Shown here: positions 1 through 6,637 of the stretch, in pieces | Layout: each line of letters begins with the position of its first letter | Numbering within the stretch: the first letter of the stretch is position 1 | NCBI GenBank assembly: GCA_003133425.1 | Contig: PKXI01000213.1 | Coordinates: 193-7,350 of the forward strand | Direction: 5' to 3' | Length of the DNA stretch: 7,158 nt | From: Acidobacteriaceae bacterium | GTDB lineage: Bacteria > Acidobacteriota > Terriglobia > Terriglobales > Acidobacteriaceae | Notes under the pieces: generated by a model | The model's input: the letters and a program-made list of their open reading frames with translations, nothing else | Told to the model about the DNA's origin: nothing | Database searches by the model: none | Translations under genes and position numbers: made by a program

Positions 1-2
1 GC

Positions 3-296
<294 letters not shown>

Positions 297-302
297 GAAC
301 AG

Positions 303-330
303 TTGTCAGGGTTCAGGTTTCAGGGGTCAG
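303..330 (+). repeat. Four 7-base units of pattern NNNTCAG (left arm of opposed heptad arrays)
   Basis: Directly seen: four consecutive heptamers, TTGTCAG, GGTTCAG, GTTTCAG and GGGTCAG, with an exact 7-base period starting 6 bases after the atpD stop. On the other strand they read CTGANNN, the same pattern as the array at 362-403, so the two arrays face each other. Bases 318-330 are a perfect 13-base reverse complement of 390-402. The region is non-coding and inside the atpD-atpC gap. Confidence 0.85.
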
Positions 331-361
331 TTCAAATCGATTCAGTGGCAGGTGAGTTTCT

Positions 362-403
362 TTGATCCCTGATCTCTGACCCCTGACCCCTGACCCCTGA
401 AAA
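362..403 (+). repeat. Six 7-base units of pattern CTGANNN (right arm of opposed heptad arrays)
   Basis: Directly seen: six consecutive heptamers, TTGATCC, CTGATCT, three identical CTGACCC and CTGAAAA, in perfect 7-base phase. A further out-of-phase CTGAAAG sits at 406-412, inside the atpC ribosome-binding hairpin. The three identical central units suggest recent tandem expansion, and the outer units look decayed. Similar 7-base short tandem repeats are known between genes in cyanobacteria and, from memory, CTGACCC-type units are common in acidobacterial intergenic DNA. The latter point was not checked. Confidence 0.85.
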
Positions 404-418
404 TCCTGAAAGGATTTT
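400..418 (+). promoter_or_regulatory. Hairpin enclosing the atpC ribosome binding site
   Basis: AAAATCCT (400-407) and AGGATTTT (411-418) are perfect reverse complements around a three-base GAA loop. The Shine-Dalgarno sequence AAGGA (410-414) lies almost entirely in the 3' strand of the stem, and the start codon ATG follows at 420 with a 5-base spacer. In mRNA the stem could hold back initiation of atpC until it is melted or displaced. The fold is directly visible; the regulatory role is inference. The 5' strand of the stem overlaps bases 400-402, which can also pair with 318-320 in the long-range stem. Confidence 0.55.
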
Positions 419-419
419 T

Positions 420-857
420 ATGGCAGACGAGACAAATCAACTTCGCGTCCGGCTCGTCACTCCCGAGCGCACCCTCTTCGAGCACGCCGCCACTGCGGTC
501 GAGTTGCCGGCGAAGAACGGCTATTTCGAAGTGCTCTATGGGCACGCGCCGCTGGTGGCCGAGCTTGGCGCAGGCGACGTGATTATTCATGGCGGCTCCG
601 ACATCACAGACGGCAGCCCTGACTCATCCCGCTACAACGTCAGCTGGGGCTTTGTTGAAGTGCTTCCCGACCGCGTCACCATCCTGGCCTCCGACGCCCT
701 CAAGCCCGAAGAGATCGATGTGCCCCGTGCCGAGCAACAACTTGCGCACGGCCAGCAATTGTGGAAGGAAGCCGGCGAAAGCGAAGACGCCTACACCGAA
801 TCCCTGAGAGTAATCTCCGAAGCCGAAGCCAAAATGGCCTCCGCCAACCAGAAGTAG
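420..857 (+). CDS. atpC: F1F0 ATP synthase subunit epsilon
   Basis: Epsilon is the central-stalk subunit that couples gamma rotation to the c-ring and can inhibit ATP hydrolysis. The N-terminal beta-sandwich is clear: residues 9-21 RVRLVTPERTLFE, then NGYFEVLYGHAPLVAELGAG (33-52), close to the family pattern G-E-x-G-I-L-P-G-H-A-P-L, and GFVEVLPDRVTILA (77-90). Residues 99-104 read IDVPRA, matching the I(L)DxxRA motif that binds ATP in some bacterial epsilon subunits. The C-terminal helical hairpin covers about 100-140. At 145 residues the protein is slightly longer than usual, apparently because the loop at about 58-70 (GGSDITDGSPDSS) is extended. The start is fixed by AAGGA at 410-414. It follows atpD after a repeat-filled 123-base gap and is followed 18 bases later by a membrane protein gene. 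Confidence 0.95.
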   Translation: MADETNQLRVRLVTPERTLFEHAATAVELPAKNGYFEVLYGHAPLVAELGAGDVIIHGGSDITDGSPDSSRYNVSWGFVEVLPDRVTILASDALKPEEIDVPRAEQQLAHGQQLWKEAGESEDAYTESLRVISEAEAKMASANQK

Positions 858-875
858 TCAATCGAGCTTTGCAGA

Positions 876-2903
876 ATGACCCGATCCCGGTTCCTCTTCG
901 CTGTCGTGGTCTTTCTCGCCGCATTCCTGCTGTTCCTTGTCGAACCGATGGTGGCCAAGCAGCTCGTCCCCGTACTGGGCGGCTCGGCCGCTGTGTGGAT
1001 CACCTGCCTGGTTTTCTTTCAGACGGCGCTGTTGTGCGCCTACGCGTATGCGCATTGGTTTGTGCGTCATCCCAGGTGGATATTGCATCTGGTTCTGCTT
1101 GCCGCCGCGGTGGCCCTCGCCGTTTTTTGGGCCTTTGGCTCCGTTGACCTGAGTGGTGCGCCGGAACACCCGATTGCAAACATCTTCGCAGCGCTCGGCC
1201 TTTGGATTGGTCTTCCCTTCCTGGCGCTCGGCGCCACCAGCCCGCTTTTGCAGTTCTGGTGGTCGCGCGTGGAACGTGGCCCCATTCCGTACGGGCTGTT
1301 TGCTCTTTCCAACCTGGCCTCTCTGCTGGCCCTGGCCGCGTATCCCACGCTGATCGAGCCGAACTTCACGCTGCACACACAGCGCGCGGCATGGCTCGTT
1401 GCGTTCCTGGTGTTCGTCGCGCTCGCCACCACCATTACGCTGCGCTCGCGGGCGGCGGTTGAGGCAACTCCGCAGGCCGCGCCTGCCGATGAGCAAGCGG
1501 TTCCCGCTTCGCCCACGATGCACAAGTGGCTCTGGCTGCTGCTGCCCATGTGCGCATCCATGCAGTTGAGCGCTGTCACCAGCTACCTCACCGCGAATAT
1601 CGCGCCCATTCCGCTGCTCTGGGTACTCCCGCTCGGCGTATATCTCGTCACCATCATCGTCGCGTTCGAGTTTCCGCGCCTGGTACCGCGCAGCTTTGTG
1701 GCGCGGCTACTTGCTGTCATGCTGGCGAGCCTTGGCTACATGCTTTCGCAAGTCGATGTCTCGCTGCCCATGCGCATCGGCATCGTTTTCTTCCTCGCTG
1801 AACTTCTGGTCGCGGGACTCTTTTGTCATAGCGAGGCATACGCACTGCGCCCGCAGCGCGCTTCAGAGTCCACATTGTTCTATCTGCTTTTTGCCGCCGG
1901 TGGCGCCGTTGGTTCGTTCCTGGTGGGTTTGGCGTTTCCGTTCCTGTTCTCATTCAACTACGACCTCGTCATCACCTGCTTTGTCACGGCGGCGTTGGCG
2001 CTGGTTTGCTGGTGGCAGGGGCGCTGGGCAGTACGTCTGCTGTGGACCGTCGCCAGCATCATGATGCTCGTCCTTGCCTGGCGGCTGCACGCAGACTTCC
2101 AGCGCGAAACCCTGGTCGCCGTGCGCAATTTCTATGGCGCGCTGCGCGTCAAGCAGACCATCTCACCGCTGGGTGCCACGCTGCGCACGCTCACCAACGG
2201 AAACATCCAGCACGGTACGCAGATTTTCGGCACCGACGCCCAGCGCAAAACGCCAACCACCTACTACGCCGCGGACTCAGGCGTCGGCCTCGCGCTGCGT
2301 TTTTGTTGTGCCGCCCGTCCGCGCCGCATCGGCGTCATCGGCCTGGGCTCGGGAACGCTGGCCGCCTATGGGCGCCCCGGCGACCACATCCGCTTCTACG
2401 AGATCAATCCCGCCGTTGCGCCCATCGCGCAGAACTTCTTTACTTACTTGCGCGAATCCGGCGCTCAAATCGACATTGCCGGCGGCGATGCCCGCACCTC
2501 GCTTTCGCGCGAAGCTTCGCAACAGTTTGATGTGCTTGCCATCGATGCGTTCACTGGCGACGCCATCCCGCTGCATCTGCTCACTGCGCAGGCGCTCCAG
2601 CTTTATCGCAGGCATTTGGCGCCGGGCGGCATCGTCGCCTTTCACATCTCAAATTTGCACGTCGATCTGGAACCTGCAGTTGCCCTGCTCGCGCAGAATG
2701 CGGGCATGCATGCGGTGCGGGTGCTCAGCGTCGGCAACGAAGCTCGCGGCGAATTCAACGCAACGTGGATGCTGGTGAGCGACAACCCCGATTTCTTTAC
2801 TCAACCTGAGATCGTGGCGGGATCAAAACCGGTGCTTTATCAGCCCGGCCTGCGGCTGTGGACCGATGATTTTTCGAGCTTGCTGCCGATCCTGCACTGG
2901 TAG
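876..2903 (+). CDS. Polytopic membrane protein fused to a C-terminal spermidine-synthase-like domain
   Basis: The 675-residue protein has two parts. Residues 1 to about 405 hold roughly 13 hydrophobic segments (for example 6-26, 38-60, 68-88, 102-128, 139-160, 170-190, 217-236, 243-265, 276-292, 299-318, 331-355, 361-380, 386-403). Residues 410-675 form a Rossmann domain like spermidine synthases and methyltransferases: IGVIGLGSGTLAAYG (485-499) as nucleotide loop, YEINPAV (508-514) with the ribose-binding acidic residue, GGDAR (536-540), and LAIDAFTGDAIPLHLLT (554-570) where true spermidine synthases have a DxSDP-type motif. LWTDDFSSLLPIL closes the domain. Such fusions are often named fused MFS/spermidine synthase; their substrate is generally unproven, so aminopropyl transfer should not be assumed. 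ATG 876 has only a weak GAG upstream, and the 18-base distance to atpC suggests read-through or translational coupling. The gene ends just before a palindromic element. Confidence 0.85.
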   Translation: MTRSRFLFAVVVFLAAFLLFLVEPMVAKQLVPVLGGSAAVWITCLVFFQTALLCAYAYAHWFVRHPRWILHLVLLAAAVALAVFWAFGSVDLSGAPEHPIANIFAALGLWIGLPFLALGATSPLLQFWWSRVERGPIPYGLFALSNLASLLALAAYPTLIEPNFTLHTQRAAWLVAFLVFVALATTITLRSRAAVEATPQAAPADEQAVPASPTMHKWLWLLLPMCASMQLSAVTSYLTANIAPIPLLWVLPLGVYLVTIIVAFEFPRLVPRSFVARLLAVMLASLGYMLSQVDVSLPMRIGIVFFLAELLVAGLFCHSEAYALRPQRASESTLFYLLFAAGGAVGSFLVGLAFPFLFSFNYDLVITCFVTAALALVCWWQGRWAVRLLWTVASIMMLVLAWRLHADFQRETLVAVRNFYGALRVKQTISPLGATLRTLTNGNIQHGTQIFGTDAQRKTPTTYYAADSGVGLALRFCCAARPRRIGVIGLGSGTLAAYGRPGDHIRFYEINPAVAPIAQNFFTYLRESGAQIDIAGGDARTSLSREASQQFDVLAIDAFTGDAIPLHLLTAQALQLYRRHLAPGGIVAFHISNLHVDLEPAVALLAQNAGMHAVRVLSVGNEARGEFNATWMLVSDNPDFFTQPEIVAGSKPVLYQPGLRLWTDDFSSLLPILHW

Positions 2904-2910
2904 CAACCAT

Positions 2911-3017
2911 TAGAGCATCTCTCTTTAAGGTGTGAAGTTCGGGTGCCCCGCCCTCGCCGCGTTCTTGTTTTTGCGGTTAGGGTGGGGCCGCTCTACAGCA
3001 AGAGGAGAGATGCTCTA
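2911..3017 (+). repeat. 107-base palindromic element with 13-base terminal inverted repeats
   Basis: TAGAGCATCTCTC (2911-2923) is the exact reverse complement of 3005-3017. The arms extend three more positions if T-G pairs are allowed (2924-2926 with 3002-3004). Nested inside is a second stem, 2945-2960 with 2973-2988. The element begins 8 bases after the stop of the plus-strand membrane gene and ends 19 bases before the stop of the convergent GH105 gene. No coding potential or transposase is present. Each end carries TA, compatible with a TA-inserting miniature transposable element, but an extragenic palindrome or a terminator is also possible. The pairing is certain; the mobile nature is inference. 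Confidence 0.7.
2945..2988 (+). terminator. Strong GC-rich hairpin between convergent genes, possible terminator
   Basis: Bases 2945-2960 pair with 2973-2988 over 16 positions with one C-T mismatch (2955/2978) and two G-U pairs (2950/2983 and 2956/2977) around a 12-base loop. The position between two converging stop codons fits transcription termination for the plus-strand gene. No run of T follows the stem, so this is not a textbook intrinsic terminator, and it is nested in the larger palindromic element. Confidence 0.35.
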
Positions 3018-3036
3018 GCGCACCGGCTCTACACTC

Positions 3037-4236
3037 CTACCAGTGCTTGTGCTCCGACAGAACATCCACTTCGGATCCCGCCAGCAGAAACGCGCCCACG
3101 CCAAAGTTATAACTTGAGCTCGGCGTGTAGTCCGCCGGCGCTTCGCCGATGGGCTGAATACTGCCAAGGCGGCCATCCTGATAAACATGCGCGAGCATGC
3201 CGCTCCAGGCCTTCTCCACCACCGGCAGGTATTTCTCCGCATCCAGCATGCGATGGTTGATGCCCCAGGCGATGGCGTACGTGAAAAACGCCGAACCCGA
3301 CACTTCAGGAAGCGGATAACTCGCGGCATCAAGCAGGCCGGGACGCCACAGGCCATCACTACCCTGGATCGATGCAACTTCCGCCGCCATTTCCCGCAGC
3401 AAGGCGATGTAGTGCGGGCGCAACGGATCGTCCGACGGCAGAGTCGCGAGAACGCGAACTATTCCCGCCATTACCCAGCCGTTTCCGCGCGACCAGAATA
3501 TTTTCTCGCCGTTCTTTTCCCGCTTGTTGAGGTAATTCGCATCGCGGGAGAACAAATGTTTCTGCCTGTCATATAAAAGCTTCTCTGTCTTTCCCCACTC
3601 CCTGTCAACGTAGGCATTGTAGGTATCGTCCCCGGTAATATCCGATAGCTGCACACCCGCGGCTGGCGCCATAAAGAGCGCATCGCACCACCACCAGGCC
3701 GGCTTCTCCGGATCGTTCAGCAATGCAACGGCATCGTCAAACTGTCTCCGCAGCAGCGCAACTTGTTCCTCTTTGTGCGAGGACCGATAGACCTCAATGA
3801 AAGCCTGCGCGATGGCGAAATCGTTGGCCGGATAGGTTGTGCGCTCCAGCTTCCAGCCGAAGTGCTCTCCAACCGAAGCAACATACTGGTTGTAACGCGG
3901 ATCGTGCAGGGTACGGGACGCCGCCATCAATCCAATGTCAAGCGCGCCAAAGTCCCACGCGCGGCTGGGCTGTTGCGCCTGAACACGCTGCAACTCCCAG
4001 TCAGCAACCTTGCGCATGGCTGCGCGAATCTGCTTCGAGTGCAATGCGGGAGAGAGATCGGTGGCCAATGGCCCCGGGTTGCTGGGCTGATCTCCCGGCG
4101 AAGGCGCCGCCTCATTCTTCGTTGGCAGCTGGGCAAAACAGGCGGCATTCGATGTTCCCAAGAGCACGGCAATCAAAATTCCCACGAGCATCGCGGTCGA
4201 GCCCGCAGCCCACAGAGTCCTGCACAGCCAACGCAT
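3037..4236 (-). CDS. Exported glycoside hydrolase family 105, unsaturated rhamnogalacturonyl hydrolase-type
   Basis: GH105 enzymes remove the 4,5-unsaturated uronic acid left at the non-reducing end of oligosaccharides after polysaccharide lyases have acted, by hydrating the double bond. The 399-residue protein starts with a signal peptide (positive MRWLCRTLW, hydrophobic core about 10-28, possible cleavage near SNA or FAQ), then a proline-rich spacer to about residue 65. Family motifs follow: WWWCDALFMAPA (181-192) with the catalytic aspartate D185, SRGNGW (249-254) whose R250 and W254 match the spacing of the substrate-binding Arg and Trp of YteR, SDGLW (293-297), and SGSAFFTYAIAWGI (313-326). 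The ATG at 4236 is preferred over ATG 4248 because GGAG (4246-4243) lies 6 bases before it, whereas 4248 has no binding site. The gene stands alone, with no lyase or transporter beside it. The cysteine after SNAA is a poor lipobox, so a lipoprotein is possible but not favoured. Confidence 0.88.
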   Translation of the reverse strand: MRWLCRTLWAAGSTAMLVGILIAVLLGTSNAACFAQLPTKNEAAPSPGDQPSNPGPLATDLSPALHSKQIRAAMRKVADWELQRVQAQQPSRAWDFGALDIGLMAASRTLHDPRYNQYVASVGEHFGWKLERTTYPANDFAIAQAFIEVYRSSHKEEQVALLRRQFDDAVALLNDPEKPAWWWCDALFMAPAAGVQLSDITGDDTYNAYVDREWGKTEKLLYDRQKHLFSRDANYLNKREKNGEKIFWSRGNGWVMAGIVRVLATLPSDDPLRPHYIALLREMAAEVASIQGSDGLWRPGLLDAASYPLPEVSGSAFFTYAIAWGINHRMLDAEKYLPVVEKAWSGMLAHVYQDGRLGSIQPIGEAPADYTPSSSYNFGVGAFLLAGSEVDVLSEHKHW

Positions 4237-4242
4237 TCTAAT

Positions 4243-4246
4243 CTCC
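4243..4246 (-). promoter_or_regulatory. Ribosome binding site deciding the GH105 start
   Basis: GGAG on the minus strand, 6 bases before ATG 4236. It overlaps the alternative upstream ATG (4248-4246), which itself has only AT-rich sequence before it. This makes codon 5 of the longer frame the likely true start. Confidence 0.7.
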
Positions 4247-4351
4247 ATTTATTAAGTCCGTAGCTAAGCTATTGTTCCCCGCCGGAGTCTTACGGCTGTC
4301 CACAACTGGTCCCTACCCATCATACGATCTCGATCTTCCGCCCTATACAAC

Positions 4352-4379
4352 TTGCCGAGTGTGCGTCTCTCTCGATAAA
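4352..4379 (+). promoter_or_regulatory. Candidate sigma-70-like promoter for acs
   Basis: TTGCCG (4352-4357) and GATAAA (4374-4379) are separated by 16 bases in the 229-base region between the divergent GH105 and acs genes, which would give an 80-base leader before acs. Each box deviates from consensus and no activator site was recognised, so this is only a candidate. Elsewhere in this region an 11-base dyad TAGCTAAGCTA at 4261-4271 lies close to the GH105 start. Confidence 0.25.
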
Positions 4380-4453
4380 GTGTCATCCACGAGGCATCTT
4401 TCGGGCGGCGCCGTCCCTTGGCGTGCCGCGCACCGCGTAAATACCTCTTCCCT

Positions 4454-4459
4454 AAAGGA
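4454..4459 (+). promoter_or_regulatory. Ribosome binding site deciding the acs start
   Basis: AAAGGA lies 6 bases before ATG 4466. The longer in-frame start at 4418 lacks such a site and would add 16 residues unlike the family N-terminus, so 4466 is chosen. Confidence 0.75.
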
Positions 4460-4465
4460 TCTTGC

Positions 4466-6442
4466 ATGTCTTCCTTACCCGCTACCCCCGTCGCCAACCA
4501 GGATATCGACTCAACGCTGCGCGAAAACCGCGTGTTTCCGCCGCCGCCCGAGTTCAGCGCCAAAGCGCACATCAAGAGCCTGGAGCAATACGAATCGCTC
4601 TACAAGGAATCAATCCAGGACCCCGAAAAATTCTGGGCCGGGGTGGCCGGCGATCTGCACTGGTTCAAAACCTGGGACAAGGTGCTCGACTGGAATCTGC
4701 CCTGGGCCAAGTGGTTCGTCGGCGGCAAGCTCAACCTCTGCTACAACTGCGTCGACCGACACGCCCTCGGCGAGCGCGCAACCAAGACCGCACTCATCTG
4801 GGAAGGCGAACCCGGCGAGGTGCGCCGCCTCACCTACGCCGAACTCCACGTTGAAGTGCAGAAGTTCGCCAACGCCCTCAAGTCGCTCGGAATCAAGAAA
4901 GGCGACCGCGTTGCCGTCTATATGGGCATGACGCCCGAACTGGCCATCGCCCTGCTAGCCTGCGCGCGCATCGGCGCCGTCCACTCCGTCATCTTTGGCG
5001 GATTCGCCGCCAACGCCATCGCCGACCGCGTCAACGACTCCTCCTGCGTCGCCATCCTCACCCAGGACACCAGCTACCGCCGCGGCAACGAAATCCAGCT
5101 CAAGCGCACCGTGGACGAAGCCATGGGCGCCTGCCCCACCGTCAAGCACGTCGTGGTCTATCGTCGCTCCGGCTCGCCGGTCAACATGGTCCCAGGCCGC
5201 GATCACTGGTGGCACGACCTTGTGGCCGCCGCCGCCCCCGACTGCCTCGCCGAGCATCTCGACTCTGAGGACCCACTCTACATCCTCTACACCTCCGGCA
5301 CCACCGGCAAGCCCAAGGGACTGGTCCACACCACCGGCGGCTACGCCGTGCACACTTACATCACCACCAAATACGTCTTCGACCTCCGCGATGAAGACGT
5401 CTACTGGTGTACCGCCGACATCGGCTGGGTCACCGGCCACTCCTATGTCGTCTACGGCCCGCTGCAAAACGGCGCCACCGTGCTCATGTATGAGGGCGCA
5501 CCCAACTGGCCCGACTTTTCACGCTTCTGGAAAATCATCGACGACCACAAGGTCAGCATCTTCTACACCGCCCCCACCGCCATTCGTGCATTCATCAAGT
5601 GGGGCGACCAGCACGTGGAAAAATTCAAGCTCGATTCGCTGCGCCTGCTCGGCACCGTCGGCGAGCCCATCAACCCCGAGGCGTGGATGTGGTATCGCGA
5701 AAAGATTGGCCACAACCGCTGCCCCATCGTCGACACCTGGTGGCAAACCGAGACCGGCGCCATTCTCATCGCGCCCATTCCCGGCGCCGTGCCCACCAAG
5801 CCCGGCTCGGCCACGCGGCCCTTCTTCGGCATTCAGGCCGAGGTGGTTACAAAAGAAGGCGAGCCCGTGCCCGCTGGCCACGGCGGCCTGCTGGTTGTCC
5901 GCCGGCCCTGGCCCTCCATGGCCCGCACCGTCTATGGCGACCCGGAGCGCTACCAGAAGACCTACTGGAGCGACGTTCCCGGCTGCTACTTCACCGGCGA
6001 CGGCGCCCGCATGGATGCAGACGGCTACTTCTGGCTCATGGGCCGCGTCGACGACGTGATCAACGTAAGCGGCCACCGCCTGGGCACCATGGAAGTGGAA
6101 TCGGCGCTGGTGGCGCATCCCAAGGTTGCCGAAGCAGCAGTCGTCGGCCGCCCCGACGAGCTCAAGGGCCAGGCCATCTCCGCCTTCGTTTCGCTCGAAA
6201 GCGGCTACCCGCCCAGCGAGGAATTGAAAGACGAGCTGCGCAAGTGGGTCTCGAAGGAGATCGGTTCCCTCGCCCGCCCGGACGATATTCGATTCACCGA
6301 AGCCCTGCCCAAAACCCGCAGCGGCAAAATCATGCGCCGCCTGCTCCGCGAGCTAGCCACCCACGGCGAAATCAAGGGCGACACTACCACCCTCGAAGAC
6401 TTCACCGTAATCGCCAAACTCCGCGAAGCCGAAGAAGGATAA
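4466..6442 (+). CDS. acs: Acetyl-CoA synthetase, AMP-forming
   Basis: Acs activates acetate with ATP to acetyl-AMP and then forms acetyl-CoA in the cytoplasm, letting the cell assimilate acetate. The 658-residue length is normal. Adenylate-forming motifs occur in order: [14 protein letters not shown] (275-288, phosphate loop), [20 protein letters not shown] (314-333), [12 protein letters not shown] (396-407), DTWWQTETG (423-431), [16 protein letters not shown] (508-523), [20 protein letters not shown] (526-545) and [11 protein letters not shown] (615-625). The tryptophan of the WWQTET motif and the valines in the VTGHSY and GTVGEP motifs match the small acetate pocket of characterised Acs enzymes, favouring acetate over longer acids. 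K621 is the lysine whose acetylation switches off Acs in Salmonella, so the same control is possible, although no acetyltransferase gene is in view. No accessory acetate transporter is adjacent. Confidence 0.96.
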   Translation: MSSLPATPVANQDIDSTLRENRVFPPPPEFSAKAHIKSLEQYESLYKESIQDPEKFWAGVAGDLHWFKTWDKVLDWNLPWAKWFVGGKLNLCYNCVDRHALGERATKTALIWEGEPGEVRRLTYAELHVEVQKFANALKSLGIKKGDRVAVYMGMTPELAIALLACARIGAVHSVIFGGFAANAIADRVNDSSCVAILTQDTSYRRGNEIQLKRTVDEAMGACPTVKHVVVYRRSGSPVNMVPGRDHWWHDLVAAAAPDCLAEHLDSEDPLYILYTSGTTGKPKGLVHTTGGYAVHTYITTKYVFDLRDEDVYWCTADIGWVTGHSYVVYGPLQNGATVLMYEGAPNWPDFSRFWKIIDDHKVSIFYTAPTAIRAFIKWGDQHVEKFKLDSLRLLGTVGEPINPEAWMWYREKIGHNRCPIVDTWWQTETGAILIAPIPGAVPTKPGSATRPFFGIQAEVVTKEGEPVPAGHGGLLVVRRPWPSMARTVYGDPERYQKTYWSDVPGCYFTGDGARMDADGYFWLMGRVDDVINVSGHRLGTMEVESALVAHPKVAEAAVVGRPDELKGQAISAFVSLESGYPPSEELKDELRKWVSKEIGSLARPDDIRFTEALPKTRSGKIMRRLLRELATHGEIKGDTTTLEDFTVIAKLREAEEG

Positions 6443-6637
6443 CGCCGCCTCGTAAACGCGCCTGAGCAATGTCCGTGGTCGAGCTTCCGGCACTTCGCGA
6501 GCGGCGGCGCGGGCACCGTTGAGATTGAGCCCTTCTTGGGCATAGGCGAGGCATGCGCTGCGCACGCGTCACAATTCGAAGCTAAGTGAGCTACATTGCC
6601 CAGCGCGAGTCGTAAGCATTCACCCGCCCTCTTAAGC
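6443..6637. other. 195-base intergenic region between acs and the DUF3494 gene
   Basis: No gene and no clear intrinsic terminator is visible. It holds a bulged pairing of 6443-6452 with 6498-6506, a short stem GCCC/GGGC near 6530-6542, and a 17-base imperfect dyad at 6551-6567 (one mismatched pair, odd central base). No convincing promoter or ribosome binding site could be assigned for the downstream gene. Confidence 0.5.

Noticed and set aside
303..403. CRISPR array
   Set aside because: The units are 7 bases with no spacers and change orientation in the middle, unlike CRISPR repeats.
400..419. Intrinsic terminator just before atpC
   Set aside because: The stem is short and AT-rich and ends directly at the atpC start codon, with only a five-base T run that is mostly part of the stem, so sequestration of the ribosome binding site explains it better.
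858..1523. A 221-codon minus-strand frame opposite the membrane protein gene
   Set aside because: The Arg/Gln/Gly-rich translation is the usual antisense of hydrophobic codons, and no ribosome binding site or family similarity is apparent.
2943..3260. A 105-codon plus-strand frame running from the palindromic element into the GH105 gene
   Set aside because: It spans a palindrome and the antisense of conserved GH105 sequence and is rich in Pro, Arg and Ser, so it is not credible as a gene.
4995..6059. A 354-codon open plus-strand frame inside acs
   Set aside because: Its translation is almost entirely Ser, Thr, Pro and Ala, as expected from the shifted frame of a C-ending, GC-rich gene, and acs is unambiguous in the overlapping frame.
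5519..6118. A 199-codon minus-strand frame opposite acs
   Set aside because: It is rich in Gly, Ala, Val and His with no recognisable motif and lies wholly opposite the conserved adenylation motifs.
6443..6506. Intrinsic terminator for acs
   Set aside because: The only pairing (6443-6452 with 6498-6506) is bulged, has a loop of about 45 bases and has no T run after it.
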